Part shown: positions 24,813-32,696 of the stretch, in pieces
Layout of the letters: each line of letters begins with the position of its first letter
Numbering within the stretch: position 1 is the stretch's first letter
Assembly: GCA_048265185.1 (NCBI GenBank)
Contig: JBLXBZ010000014.1
Span: 1-46,835 of the forward strand
Length of the DNA stretch: 46,835 bases
Source of the DNA: JBLXBZ01 sp048265185
Lineage (GTDB): Bacteria > Pseudomonadota > Alphaproteobacteria > Rhizobiales > Stappiaceae
Direction of reading: 5' to 3'
Position numbers and translations under genes: made by a program
The notes under the pieces: generated by a model
What the model saw: only the letters and a program-made list of their open reading frames with translations
What the model was told of the DNA's origin: nothing
The model's database searches: none

Positions 24813-25035
24813 ATATTGCCGTTTCGAAGAAGACCCGGAACAGCTTGTGCATATGATGATGCCGGGCAACGCTGAATATACGCTTTGCGGCGATGCTTTC
24901 GACTTGGACGCGGTTGAAGAGGGCGTTGGAGCTTGCCATCCGGTAAAAAGAGGGCCGGTAACGTGTCCAAAATGCGCGGAGGTCATTATCGGGTGCCGGG
25001 GCGTCCGGGTGATGGTGGCAGATGAACAGGCTTGA
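24799..25035 (+). CDS. Small Cys-containing protein
   Basis: A 78-residue protein; GGAAGGAAC precedes ATG. C7, C30, C46 and CPKC (about 57-60) may form a zinc site. Unknown. Confidence 0.66.
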   Translation: MAKVEYCRFEEDPEQLVHMMMPGNAEYTLCGDAFDLDAVEEGVGACHPVKRGPVTCPKCAEVIIGCRGVRVMVADEQA

Positions 25036-25273
25036 AGGTGAACAGGCGGCTTTCCAAACAGCGGAAGATAGAAAAAAGCTTGTCGGGAAAGTTATCAAGT
25101 ATCTACGCCAGTGCGACATAGACAAGTCTGGGCGCGGGTACTTCTTCCCCCGGGTTGATGTTGTTATTGACGCGAAGGGAAGGCAATTAATCCTTAGTAA
25201 CTGGGATTCCCTAAGTGCTGGCGACCTTGTTGAACTTGTGATTGTTGGGAATAATAATGACGGGAAAACATAA
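25022..25273 (+). CDS. Hypothetical protein
   Basis: An 83-residue protein overlapping its neighbour. Alternating strands (VDVVIDAKGRQLILSNWDS, GDLVELVIVG). Unrecognised. Confidence 0.68.
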   Translation: MNRLEGEQAAFQTAEDRKKLVGKVIKYLRQCDIDKSGRGYFFPRVDVVIDAKGRQLILSNWDSLSAGDLVELVIVGNNNDGKT

Positions 25274-25274
25274 A

Positions 25275-25556
25275 ATGACACTTCCCCAAATAACTTTTGA
25301 ACAGGCTGAAGTCATTGCAAAAAGACTGAATGTTCAAGCTGTGGTTGCTCCTGATAAATGGGTTGCCGTTCAGGCTGACGATATTGTTAAACTTCTTGAA
25401 TTTATGGGTGATCTTGTCGCGGCTTGTGAGTTTTCAAGAGAACGCGTTAAAATACTATACAAAAAACATTATTTAGGTGAATTGGAAGACGTTGACCATT
25501 CACTATATTGTAATGAAGTTATTGCTTTACTTAATAAATCTCTTGGTGGGGTATGA
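25275..25556 (+). CDS. Hypothetical protein
   Basis: A 93-residue protein. ATG 25275 sits one base after the upstream stop; ATG 25257 is an alternative. More A/T-rich than its neighbours. Unknown. Confidence 0.65.
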   Translation: MTLPQITFEQAEVIAKRLNVQAVVAPDKWVAVQADDIVKLLEFMGDLVAACEFSRERVKILYKKHYLGELEDVDHSLYCNEVIALLNKSLGGV

Positions 25557-25557
25557 A

Positions 25558-25821
25558 ATGCTAAAAGTCAAATCTATTGCGGTTGGAACCATTCTTGATT
25601 TCGCTGAAGGCGAGCCCGAGCAATCTGATAAAGAAATGATTGCACGTTTCTACGGCTCAAGCGATCAAGACTATATCGAGATCATGGGATCTGTTCACGG
25701 TGGAGTTCGAGTCCGTGGTAGCAACTCGCTGAAGATTGTTTTGGAAGCGGGTAATGTTTTCAGCGTTGAAATGGAATCCCCTGCCAGCGATTTTATTGAC
25801 GAAAAGGAGAAGGAAAAATAA
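25558..25821 (+). CDS. Hypothetical protein
   Basis: An 87-residue acidic protein with beta strands (VKSIAVGTILDFAEGEPE). GGTGGGG upstream. Its TAATG overlap couples it to the next gene. Confidence 0.68.
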   Translation: MLKVKSIAVGTILDFAEGEPEQSDKEMIARFYGSSDQDYIEIMGSVHGGVRVRGSNSLKIVLEAGNVFSVEMESPASDFIDEKEKEK

Positions 25822-26009
25822 TGATCACAAATATCATTGCGGTGGGGGCCGGGCTCGAAGCTCTGGCGATGTATAGGTCTGTCCATACTGATCTTCGGTA
25901 TGGAGAACCTGAGCAAAAGCCCCGGGGAAGCTCGCTGACAGACCGTGCCCGGAAGAAGGCCCGGCGGGCTCAACGGGACGCGCGCAAGCGCCAGAGGGGG
26001 CGCAGATGA
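25821..26009 (+). CDS. Small basic-tailed protein
   Basis: A 62-residue protein with a hydrophobic start (IIAVGAGLEALAMY) and an Arg/Lys tail (ARKKARRAQRDARKRQRG). A similar tail occurs on the protein at 35800. Could bind nucleic acid or anchor to membrane. Confidence 0.68.
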   Translation: MITNIIAVGAGLEALAMYRSVHTDLRYGEPEQKPRGSSLTDRARKKARRAQRDARKRQRGRR

Positions 26010-26266
26010 TCGTTGCAGCAGCTATTGAACATGAGGGCGCTGTGTATGCGCTCCCGGCACCGGCCCGACATCACAATGTCATCTGGCATATAAACGAGGT
26101 AACCGGCAGTACGCGGGTTCCAGCCTCCAGCGTTCAGGGCTTCATTGACAGTAATTTTGGCTTCGTTGATCGGGTGCGGGCTCTGGAAATCGTCCGGGAT
26201 GAAAATCAAGAGCTTGTTGACCCTGAAATCAAAGCCGGGAAAATGTTCAGTGAAAACCTTTGGTGA
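26006..26266 (+). CDS. Conserved phage hypothetical protein
   Basis: An 86-residue protein. AAAIEHEGAVYALPAPARHHNVI, QGFIDSNFGFVDRVRAL and a final FSENLW follow a pattern I know from many phages (AAI..G.VYS.P.P.RH and FSEDLW). Role unknown. Confidence 0.83.
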   Translation: MIVAAAIEHEGAVYALPAPARHHNVIWHINEVTGSTRVPASSVQGFIDSNFGFVDRVRALEIVRDENQELVDPEIKAGKMFSENLW

Positions 26267-26270
26267 AGTG

Positions 26271-26513
26271 ATGACTGACAGGACTCCAATCCGGAATGCC
26301 GAAGAGCTGGCCGGTCTTGATGACGCTGAAATTTTGGACGGGTATCTTTCGGGGAGGGACGGCGAACCGGAGCCCGGGGGTAATCGGTCCTTCTCTTTCT
26401 GGCACGGCTGGCGAACCGGTCGGGTTGACGGGGGACATGATGAAAAAGACGCGGCCATGGGCGAGCTTGCCCGCGACGTGATCAAAACCGGGTATCTAAA
26501 AAACCACCATTAA
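26271..26513 (+). CDS. Conserved phage hypothetical protein
   Basis: An 80-residue protein with EILDGYLSG and NRSFSFWHGWRTGRVD, a common phage pattern (GY..G ... S..Y.HGW.NG). It often neighbours the FSEDLW protein. Function unknown. Confidence 0.8.
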   Translation: MTDRTPIRNAEELAGLDDAEILDGYLSGRDGEPEPGGNRSFSFWHGWRTGRVDGGHDEKDAAMGELARDVIKTGYLKNHH

Positions 26514-26559
26514 AATCGAAATTAACTCATTGACTTTCATTTTCCGTAATGGCTATATT
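26511..26559 (+). promoter_or_regulatory. Cassette promoter/operator
   Basis: Upstream arm TAAAATCGAAATTAA, TTGACT (26530-26535), 18-base spacer with CATTTTCCGTAATGGC, TATATT (26554-26559). The arm overlaps the upstream stop. Confidence 0.78.
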
Positions 26560-26587
26560 TAAATCATCAAAACGGAGGGATATTTAA

Positions 26588-26911
26588 ATGCTTGAGATGC
26601 TTGGAACCAAACAACTGGCGAAGGCGCTGGCCCGTTGCCAGAAAGACGGATTTTCATTTGTCCGGATCAACTTCTTTATCGACGGAAAGCGGGAGTATCG
26701 ACTGGATGCTTTACCGCACAAAGGGCCGCTGTTGGATCATCTAACCCGCGTCATCACCGATAATCCTAATGAGGAAATCAAGGTGGTGGTCATGGAAGAA
26801 CCTGAAGCCGGGAACAAGGTTGCCGATTTTCTTTTCACTAGAACTTTCGGCATATGGGAAACGGACAACAATGCAATCAGGGCCATTAGGGGAAGGGAGC
26901 CAAGCGCATGA
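26588..26911 (+). CDS. Hypothetical protein
   Basis: A 107-residue protein first behind the cassette, with CGGAGGG upstream. Helical N-terminus, then strands. Not recognised. ATGA overlap. Confidence 0.72.
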   Translation: MLEMLGTKQLAKALARCQKDGFSFVRINFFIDGKREYRLDALPHKGPLLDHLTRVITDNPNEEIKVVVMEEPEAGNKVADFLFTRTFGIWETDNNAIRAIRGREPSA

Positions 26912-27186
26912 GCCGGGACACAAAAGAAGCTTACCATAATTTTCGCGATGCGTTTACCGAGTACGAAAAGACAATTCGGGAGGATTACGAAAAACAGCTT
27001 TCTGAGACAGAGCCCGGGGAGCGGGTGAAATTGCTTACCCAGCTAATATGCTGGAATGGTTCCGCAGGCATGGGCGGGGCTTACGGATTCTGCAATGTTG
27101 CTGATGGGATTAGGCAAGGCGTTGCTATCGAGCTTATGAAGCTGATCGCATTCAACAACGCGGAGTTTTCGAAAAAAAAGGGGTAG
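26908..27186 (+). CDS. Hypothetical helical protein
   Basis: A 92-residue protein in an ATGA overlap; charged helix then a Gly/Cys segment (CWNGSAGMGGAYGFCNV). Unrecognised. Confidence 0.7.
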   Translation: MSRDTKEAYHNFRDAFTEYEKTIREDYEKQLSETEPGERVKLLTQLICWNGSAGMGGAYGFCNVADGIRQGVAIELMKLIAFNNAEFSKKKG

Positions 27187-27190
27187 CAAA

Positions 27191-27484
27191 ATGCGTAATA
27201 TTATTGAATCGGCTGTTTATGCTGAGGGGCGACTTTGCCGGTATGAATACACTTCACCGGATTATAAGGTCCCCGTTCCTCCTGTTCAGATTCTTTTAGA
27301 CGAATTAGGAGGATGGAAAGTTGTCGCTACTTGCTTGAATTTCAATTCAAATACGGTAAAAAAAGACGGGGGCCTTGCATTCCTTTTTGGTGAGTTGTGG
27401 CACTTAGTTGATTGCCGTATAGCCTCTTTACGTCAAAAATCCGCTGCGCTGGCCCCGTTTTTGGAAGAGGAGCCCGGGGATTGA
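27191..27484 (+). CDS. Hypothetical protein
   Basis: A 97-residue protein; AAAGGGG precedes ATG. No motif recognised. TTGA overlap with the next gene. Confidence 0.68.
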   Translation: MRNIIESAVYAEGRLCRYEYTSPDYKVPVPPVQILLDELGGWKVVATCLNFNSNTVKKDGGLAFLFGELWHLVDCRIASLRQKSAALAPFLEEEPGD

Positions 27485-27720
27485 CCGCTTTAGGTTTCGC
27501 ATGCCTTGCTTTTGCTGTCGGTGTTCTTCTTATTCATATTTCTGAAGAAATTGATAATTTTCTATATAGATGTGAAAAAAGACGGATAAAGCAAAAAAAA
27601 TTGCTCATAGTAAATCTTGAGAAAAAGAACGGACTTGTATGGGACAATTTCCATTGTGAATATGTTGGATTCTCTCCATATATTGATCGGCTAACAATTA
27701 AAGAACTGGATGAAATTTAA
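27481..27720 (+). CDS. Small membrane protein
   Basis: A 79-residue protein starting at TTG in a TTGA overlap. Residues 2-19 (TALGFACLAFAVGVLLIH) form a transmembrane helix, followed by a basic cytoplasmic tail. A/T-rich. Confidence 0.64.
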   Translation: MTALGFACLAFAVGVLLIHISEEIDNFLYRCEKRRIKQKKLLIVNLEKKNGLVWDNFHCEYVGFSPYIDRLTIKELDEI

Positions 27721-27722
27721 AA

Positions 27723-27956
27723 ATGGAAGCCAGCGGCTACACCTTGGACCTGTATTGCGATAACGATTTGCCTATCGCTTACAACGGCGCCCCTGTTCCG
27801 GGTAAAGAACACCCATGGAGGGCGCCGGGGGAGACTGCCGAATCCTTCTATGGTGAGAAACGCGCCCAATGCGTTAGGAAAGCCCGGTCCCGGGGCTGGA
27901 AGTTCAAGCGGGACGGCAGGCATATTTGCGGGCTTTGTGTCAAAGGTGGCACCTAA
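27723..27956 (+). CDS. Small hypothetical protein
   Basis: A 77-residue protein with basic C-terminal segment and CGLC. No clear ribosome site. Unrecognised. Confidence 0.62.
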   Translation: MEASGYTLDLYCDNDLPIAYNGAPVPGKEHPWRAPGETAESFYGEKRAQCVRKARSRGWKFKRDGRHICGLCVKGGT

Positions 27957-27968
27957 TAAAAAATAACT

Positions 27969-28010
27969 GAATTTTCCCTATTGTCTAATTGGCGAGCTTG
28001 GTTGTATAGT
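27969..28010 (+). promoter_or_regulatory. Promoter with operator arm
   Basis: TTGTCT (27981-27986), 18 bases, TATAGT (28005-28010). An arm GAATTTTCCCTATTGTCTAA covers the -35. Confidence 0.6.
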
Positions 28011-28036
28011 TTGCCCATCAGCAAAGGGGAAGACAA

Positions 28037-28309
28037 ATGAACGCGAAAATCACCAGCAAATTTCTGACAGTCAACGGCAAGCGCGCTGGAGTTCGTATAG
28101 ACATCGGTCCTTGGATCAAAGGGGTTAACCCCGATCTGATCAAAATCCGGTGCAAGAAATACTCTTTCCCGGCCGGGTTCCGTAAGGCTCTGGAAATCGA
28201 GAACAACAGCGATAGCCGCGAAGACTATTTTGAAGCCGATAGCATCCGCCTTCTGCCCGGTCATCCCCTTTATGAAGCGGCTAAGGCCGCAGCATCGACC
28301 ACGGCTTAA
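28037..28309 (+). CDS. Conserved phage hypothetical protein
   Basis: A 90-residue protein. IGPWIKGVNPDLIKIR, FPAGFRKALEIENNSD and DYFEADSIRLLPGHPLY make a distinctive phage pattern of unknown role. AAAGGGGAAG upstream. Confidence 0.82.
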   Translation: MNAKITSKFLTVNGKRAGVRIDIGPWIKGVNPDLIKIRCKKYSFPAGFRKALEIENNSDSREDYFEADSIRLLPGHPLYEAAKAAASTTA

Positions 28310-28315
28310 CCTGAA

Positions 28316-28370
28316 AATATAGCCAAAATGGAATTTTATTGTTGACTGATGTTTTCGATTTTGGCTTAAT
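28316..28370 (+). promoter_or_regulatory. Cassette promoter/operator
   Basis: Upstream arm ATAGCCAAAATGGAATTTTA, TTGACT (28342-28347), 17-base spacer with GTTTTCGATTTTGG, CTTAAT (28365-28370). Confidence 0.72.
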
Positions 28371-28398
28371 CAGAATTATCAAAAACGAGGGGCCAGCC

Positions 28399-28692
28399 AT
28401 GAACAACCTGACACACAAAGAAATGACCGCTCACATTCGGAAATGCCTTAAGGACTCAGGTGTTAAAGCTCGCTGTCGAAAACTCACTGTTTGCGGGCGG
28501 AACCTGATTCAAGTGTTCTCTATTGAACATAATCTCAAGTTCTCAATTGAAGATATTCGCACTATTGCGCTTATAGCCAAGTCCAACAGACTAACGGGCG
28601 CTGAGGCTTCTGAAATACACCCTGATCATGAAGCATTGCTTACGGGTAAAACTCTCTGGACGTTTGAATTTTATGGGGGCGGCAATGCCTGA
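28399..28692 (+). CDS. Conserved phage hypothetical protein
   Basis: A 97-residue protein; ATG 28399 follows ACGAGGGG. The pattern IRKCLKDSGVKARCRK ... CGRNLIQVF ... FSIEDIRTIA ... NRLTGAEA and final FEFYGG is recurrent in phages. Unknown role. Confidence 0.75.
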   Translation: MNNLTHKEMTAHIRKCLKDSGVKARCRKLTVCGRNLIQVFSIEHNLKFSIEDIRTIALIAKSNRLTGAEASEIHPDHEALLTGKTLWTFEFYGGGNA

Positions 28693-28912
28693 CATTATTT
28701 CGACTATCGGGCCGCATCGGCTGACGCCTGATCACGGTTGCGTTGGGATTTCCGCCGTTCACCTTCGGACAGCAGCGGATACTATCACCGATCTCAGGAA
28801 GGCGCTTAAAGCGGCGATGGAATGGAACTGGCTGGAGGAGAATCAACCACCTTCGGAAGTTGTGAAAATGTGCGAAGATGCAATGAAGAAGGGGACAGGC
28901 GATGAAGGATAA
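28685..28912 (+). CDS. Hypothetical protein
   Basis: A 75-residue protein overlapping both neighbours. Helical C-terminus. Unrecognised. Confidence 0.68.
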   Translation: MPDIISTIGPHRLTPDHGCVGISAVHLRTAADTITDLRKALKAAMEWNWLEENQPPSEVVKMCEDAMKKGTGDEG

Positions 28913-29495
28913 AGACTTATCGGCTCTGGAATTCTGCATTGTGAGCGTGATTGAATCTAAGGGCTCGCTGGGCGCGTCTTGCGCTGATTTGGTATCGGAG
29001 GGCCTGACAATAGGCCAAGCGCTGACCGGCACCGCTGGATTGCGTCACAGGGGGTTGCTTTATCGGACGCGAGTAGCTGACGGGGGAAATAGGCACTTCC
29101 TGACCGACCGGACCACGGGGAAAGAGCGGCTTAGCCGACTTTTCGGCCTGTCTTACGCCAGTTTCTTGGTGTTGCCCCGGTCACTCATGCAGGAAATGCC
29201 TGACGGCTGGCAGGATCGTTGCGTCGATCTGGTTAAGGAATTTGATTCCGAGTACCCAAACCAGCCGGACGGGGAGATTTTCATTTCTTGGAAGGAGGGC
29301 GGGAAATTCGCAAAGCTCCCGGAATCTCTGGGCAATTACCGTAGGCCAGACCGCAAAGCCATCGAGAAAATGCGCGTGTTGATCAGCGTAGAAGATTCCC
29401 CGGCGGCGCCCCTTGTTTTTGATGAGGCGCACCGGGTTCCGTTGTCCGCATTTTATCCGATGGAAAAACCAACAACAGAAAATAAGGGGCACTAA
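28902..29495 (+). CDS. Winged-helix plus conserved phage domain
   Basis: A 197-residue fusion. Residues 1-70 (LSALEFCIVSVIESKGSLGASCADL) resemble the winged-helix start of the proteins at 23201 and 23587. Residues 75-160 carry LSYASFLVLPRSLMQEMPDGWQ and NYRRPDRKAIEKMR, a phage domain found widely on its own. Function unknown. Confidence 0.8.
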   Translation: MKDKDLSALEFCIVSVIESKGSLGASCADLVSEGLTIGQALTGTAGLRHRGLLYRTRVADGGNRHFLTDRTTGKERLSRLFGLSYASFLVLPRSLMQEMPDGWQDRCVDLVKEFDSEYPNQPDGEIFISWKEGGKFAKLPESLGNYRRPDRKAIEKMRVLISVEDSPAAPLVFDEAHRVPLSAFYPMEKPTTENKGH

Positions 29496-29780
29496 ATGAT
29501 TTTCTCAAATATCGAAAGAGCCGGAGAACTTGCTAAAATTCTAGAAGAGGGGCCGGAGCGCCTTGCCGCCCTTTCAAAGCTTGGGAACCATAACAAAATC
29601 CGGCTCTATACAAAAGATCATAAAGATGGGGGAAGCGGTTTTGACTGCGTAGGAGCCTTTCCTGTTTCCGATCTTAAGGGCTGCATTGAATCGGAAATGT
29701 CACATTGCAGAGCTGAACTTTCTTCAATGGGGGTTCTTTTTCCTGTTGCTGCGGCGCCTGATGCTGAATACGAGCTTTAA
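29496..29780 (+). CDS. Hypothetical protein
   Basis: A 94-residue protein beginning one base after the upstream stop. Unrecognised. Last gene before a terminator. Confidence 0.7.
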   Translation: MIFSNIERAGELAKILEEGPERLAALSKLGNHNKIRLYTKDHKDGGSGFDCVGAFPVSDLKGCIESEMSHCRAELSSMGVLFPVAAAPDAEYEL

Positions 29781-29869
29781 ATTTCCTGTTCGTGCAATAA
29801 ATGGCCTATCACATTTTTACCCGTTGGCGCTTGCGGCTTACCCCTCCGGGTTTAGCGAGCGACTGGCAG

Positions 29870-29905
29870 ACCGGGGCGTGCCCCTCCCGCGCTCCGGTTT
29901 TTTTT
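29870..29905 (+). terminator. Rho-independent terminator
   Basis: Arms ACCGG(G)GCG and GCGC(T)CCGGT pair with small bulges, followed by eight T (29898-29905). Confidence 0.8.
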
Positions 29906-29911
29906 CCAGAA

Positions 29912-29964
29912 AAATAATCAAAATAGAAAATAATGGTTGATTCATTTTTTCTGTTCTGTATGAT
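29912..29964 (+). promoter_or_regulatory. Cassette promoter/operator
   Basis: Upstream arm AATCAAAATAGAAAATAA, TTGATT (29937-29942), 16-base spacer, TATGAT (29959-29964), then a leader ending CATCAACTGGAGGG. Confidence 0.72.
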
Positions 29965-29993
29965 TTCAGTTGTCATCAACTGGAGGGTTATCC

Positions 29994-30137
29994 ATGACTG
30001 AATCAAGCATCTATTCCGCTGTTTGTGGCGACTGGTCGAAGAGTGATTTCTACCCGGCCGGGCTACGTCGAGACACCACCAACCGCCCCCGCCCGGGCTC
30101 CCGGGTTATCGGTGCATCCTCTTGGGGTGGCCGCTGA
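29994..30137 (+). CDS. Small hypothetical protein
   Basis: A 47-residue Ser/Arg/Gly-rich protein directly behind a cassette and TGGAGGG. Its TGA overlaps the next ATG (TGATG), which supports translation. Unknown. Confidence 0.62.
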   Translation: MTESSIYSAVCGDWSKSDFYPAGLRRDTTNRPRPGSRVIGASSWGGR

Positions 30138-30481
30138 TGGGCGCGGCCGTTCTGGTTAAGGAATTCAGGAAGATCGCACCGCCTTCAGGTTTTCAAACAA
30201 CCGAAAAACCTTATTCGGTTTTTGAAGTGGTGTTGCTCGGAAGCGATGGTTGCGAAATGGGTATGGACCCAGATTTTATAGCGCTGACCTTGACTCAAAT
30301 GCATCCGGGTAGCCGGTGCATCGGAGCCCGTGCCCCGGTCGAAGCTGAGGCGATGTCTTATGCTGAGGGCTTAGCCGCCGCCGTTGGCGCGGCTCGCCCT
30401 GTCCGCGCAACGTTCAAAGAAAAAAAGACGGTAACAACGGAATGGGTGCTGGTGCCGGATGAAATCACGCCTGTAAAATAG
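30137..30481 (+). CDS. Hypothetical protein
   Basis: A 114-residue protein coupled to the upstream short gene. Alternating strands and helices; no family recognised. An operator-like AGACATTTCAGAAATT follows its stop. Confidence 0.7.
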   Translation: MGAAVLVKEFRKIAPPSGFQTTEKPYSVFEVVLLGSDGCEMGMDPDFIALTLTQMHPGSRCIGARAPVEAEAMSYAEGLAAAVGAARPVRATFKEKKTVTTEWVLVPDEITPVK

Positions 30482-30507
30482 ACATTTCAGAAATTGGAGG
30501 GTTGAGC

Positions 30508-31053
30508 ATGGTTAAAAAATATCTGGATTACACACCGCTTGAAGCGCTTAAGAAACTTCGTGAACTTGCCCCGGGATTCGGGCTCGAAGCCTTTGATATG
30601 GAAATGTGGGCAGAAGGGTCATTTTCGATTTCTGAAATTGAACTTGAAAACTTTGACCTTGCGGTAGTCGTTCCTAAATTTGATTGTGGAACAACTTGTT
30701 GCCTTGCTGGCTTCGCGGCTTCTTCTAACTGGTTTAACGAGCGCGGCTTTTTCCTCGTTACAGATGAATTTGATAGCAGTGAACTCGAAAAAGGAACCGA
30801 TGTTTCTTCATCGAGCTTTGTTATCAACGACCGGAATAATTTGTCAGACGAAGAGGCAACCAATGATTTTTTTGGGTTGAGCCTCGTTGAAAACTCGGCC
30901 TTGTTCCATAGGATTAAACCAACACCGGAAGGAGATTTGTTTAAAGAGCAGATGTTGATTCTCGATGTGATCATTGCACGAAAAGAAACCGGCAGGGACT
31001 TTGATTCAACGGCTGATATTTCCGAACAACTGCCGTTTGACTTGAACGACTGA
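30508..31053 (+). CDS. Conserved hypothetical (C..CLAGFA type)
   Basis: A 181-residue acidic protein. ATG 30508 follows GGAGGG by six bases. FDCGTTCCLAGFAASSNWF with later FFGLS...LF resembles a phage/bacterial family having C.T..CIAGWA. Role unknown. Confidence 0.76.
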   Translation: MVKKYLDYTPLEALKKLRELAPGFGLEAFDMEMWAEGSFSISEIELENFDLAVVVPKFDCGTTCCLAGFAASSNWFNERGFFLVTDEFDSSELEKGTDVSSSSFVINDRNNLSDEEATNDFFGLSLVENSALFHRIKPTPEGDLFKEQMLILDVIIARKETGRDFDSTADISEQLPFDLND

Positions 31054-31095
31054 GTCGCGTCATAAAATCAACCAAAACAGAAAAGGATGGGTAAC

Positions 31096-31728
31096 ATGAT
31101 TGCAGTATTTTTTGCGCTATTGACGGCACCGGCTTGGCCTTATCGCGGGGGTTCGGTCCTGAAATGGCTACCTAAATGGCTTAGGGCTCGTCCTATCCCT
31201 CAAATTGCTACCCCGCTCTTTATCGGTCTGGCGTTTCTGGCTTCCGCGCCTTTCGATGTAGTTACATCTTTCCTGATCGGTGCCGGTGCCGTCGCTTTTG
31301 TGCTCGCCTCTTTTGATGGGTGGGGGCGGCAAATGGACCTTGGGCGCGATGGTAAGCCCGACGATGAAACCGGCAGTGGTTTTCGGCAGTGGTTTTTTGA
31401 AAAAATCTATAATGTTTTTGGGGATACCCCCATAACACCGGGCTCTATTTGGCATGACATCCTTGTACGGAAATCGCATTTCTGGCGTGACCTTCTAGGG
31501 CTCTATATGCGGTTTGCCCAGTATGCCGGGGCCGCTATCATTTGGGGGTTTGCTGGGTGGGCGTTCGCTGTTCCCGCTATTTTTATGGTTGGCCTCGCCC
31601 CGCTGGCTTGGGTCATCGAGCATCATTTATATCATTCGAAAGGTCGCTATCTCGGTTGGGCCTTTTCAGAATGGGTCACAGGGTCGGCCCTTGCCGTGCT
31701 GACCTTACTGGTTGCTCTTTCCATGTGA
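31096..31728 (+). CDS. Multi-pass membrane protein
   Basis: A 210-residue protein with about five transmembrane segments (for example IPQIATPLFIGLAFLASAPF, TSFLIGAGAVAFVLASF). FDGWGRQMDLG is recurrent in phage membrane proteins. Position and topology do not show a lysis role. An operator arm merges with AGGATGGG upstream; ATG 31087 is a less likely start. Confidence 0.8.
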   Translation: MIAVFFALLTAPAWPYRGGSVLKWLPKWLRARPIPQIATPLFIGLAFLASAPFDVVTSFLIGAGAVAFVLASFDGWGRQMDLGRDGKPDDETGSGFRQWFFEKIYNVFGDTPITPGSIWHDILVRKSHFWRDLLGLYMRFAQYAGAAIIWGFAGWAFAVPAIFMVGLAPLAWVIEHHLYHSKGRYLGWAFSEWVTGSALAVLTLLVALSM

Positions 31729-31752
31729 ATTCAGGCGATCACCAGACAATTA

Positions 31753-31779
31753 AGCCCCGGTTCTTCCGGGGTTTTTTTT
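31753..31779 (+). terminator. Rho-independent terminator
   Basis: CCCCGG / CCGGGG stem, TTCTT loop, then eight T. Confidence 0.93.
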
Positions 31780-31790
31780 GCCCAAAAAAA

Positions 31791-31843
31791 AATAGTCAAA
31801 ATAGAAAATAATTTGTTGACCTTATTTCGAAATCGTCTATTCT
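31791..31843 (+). promoter_or_regulatory. Cassette promoter/operator
   Basis: Upstream arm AGTCAAAATAGAAAATAATT, TTGACC (31816-31821), 16-base spacer with TTATTTCGAAATCG, TATTCT (31838-31843). It points into the long gene-free stretch. Confidence 0.8.
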
Positions 31844-31849
31844 AATGAT

Positions 31850-32262
31850 TGTTGGAACTACGGAACAGGTTTTAAACTAAATGATCCGGACAAGGGAGGT
31901 TAAAATGTAACAGTCGCCCCCAATCAATTTTATATAGAAGCTAGAGAGAGTGCGCCGCGAGCCTTAGAAGTGCCGCCGCGCCTACCGGGAATTCCCGGTA
32001 TTATTTGGGCGCCCCAAAAAGGGGCAGATTTCTAACAGCTATATCAGATATACGCTGCGAAGCGGGGAAAGGTAGGAAAATATGACTTAGTTACTCTGGG
32101 CCAACCGGATTTTTTGTATAGGATTGGGAAGTTTTTGATAAAAACCGGCGACGAAACAGCAAGAGGAAAAGAACCTAATGACGTAGAAAAACGCACCACG
32201 CAAAAACCGCGAAAATATAGATAGAATCGTTTTGGCTACCCGGCTCCCGGAGATTTTTTTTA
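31850..32262 (+). ncRNA. Candidate structured non-coding RNA
   Basis: About 430 bases with no plausible gene on either strand. It follows a full cassette promoter. It holds a 16-base perfect palindrome ACCGGGAATTCCCGGT (31984-31999), a hairpin GCCCC-AAAAA-GGGGC (32011-32025) and, at the end, CCGG-CTC-CCGG before eight T. Three ribosome-site/start units stop almost at once: ATG-TAA (31905), ATG-ACT-TAG (32082), ATG-ACG-TAG (32178). No known RNA family was recognised. Confidence 0.45.
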
Positions 32263-32290
32263 AAATCGTTGATGGGGGCCGGTTTCTTTT

Positions 32291-32343
32291 ATAAACAAAA
32301 TCGAAAATAATTTATTGACTCTAATTTCTGTATTGGTCATATT
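32291..32343 (+). promoter_or_regulatory. Cassette promoter/operator
   Basis: Upstream arm AAACAAAATCGAAAATAA, TTGACT (32315-32320), 17-base spacer with TAATTTCTGTATTGGT, CATATT (32338-32343), leader ending TATCGAAACCGGAGAG. Confidence 0.82.
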
Positions 32344-32369
32344 GTTCTTATCGAAACCGGAGAGAACAA

Positions 32370-32666
32370 ATGAACCAGATAGCCCAGACGATCCTTGAAC
32401 AGCTTGGCAACGGCCGCTTCATCGCAATGACCGGCGCTAAAACTTTTGTCTACGGTGAGCGGACTCTTCAGTTCCGCATCGGACGTGGAGCAACCGGGGG
32501 GATCAATTGCATCCGGATCGAGCTTGAAGGTTCCGACACTTACAAAGTCGAATTTTTCAAAATTCGCGGTCTGAACTGCGATCTGAAAAAGGAAATTAAC
32601 GGGCTGGTAGCCGAAGACCTTCAGCGGGTTTTTACAAATGAAACCGGGTTTGAAACGCGCCTTTAA
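32370..32666 (+). CDS. Conserved phage hypothetical protein
   Basis: A 98-residue protein: IAMTGAKTFVYGERTLQFRIGR, DTYKVEFFKIRG and TGFETRL form a common phage pattern of unknown role. Strong cassette and GGAGAG upstream. Confidence 0.84.
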   Translation: MNQIAQTILEQLGNGRFIAMTGAKTFVYGERTLQFRIGRGATGGINCIRIELEGSDTYKVEFFKIRGLNCDLKKEINGLVAEDLQRVFTNETGFETRL

Positions 32667-32696
32667 CGGCGCCCCTTTCCCAAAGGAGATTCTTTT

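Noticed and set aside
29686..29940. Open frame of 84 codons
   Set aside because: It runs through the terminator hairpin and into the next promoter and has no good ribosome site.
31905..32295. A single reading frame in which all eight stops could derive from CAA, CAG or CGA codons, suggesting recoding or a decayed gene
   Set aside because: Eight stops in about 130 codons is close to chance, codon choice differs from neighbours, and genes throughout the window use all three stops normally.
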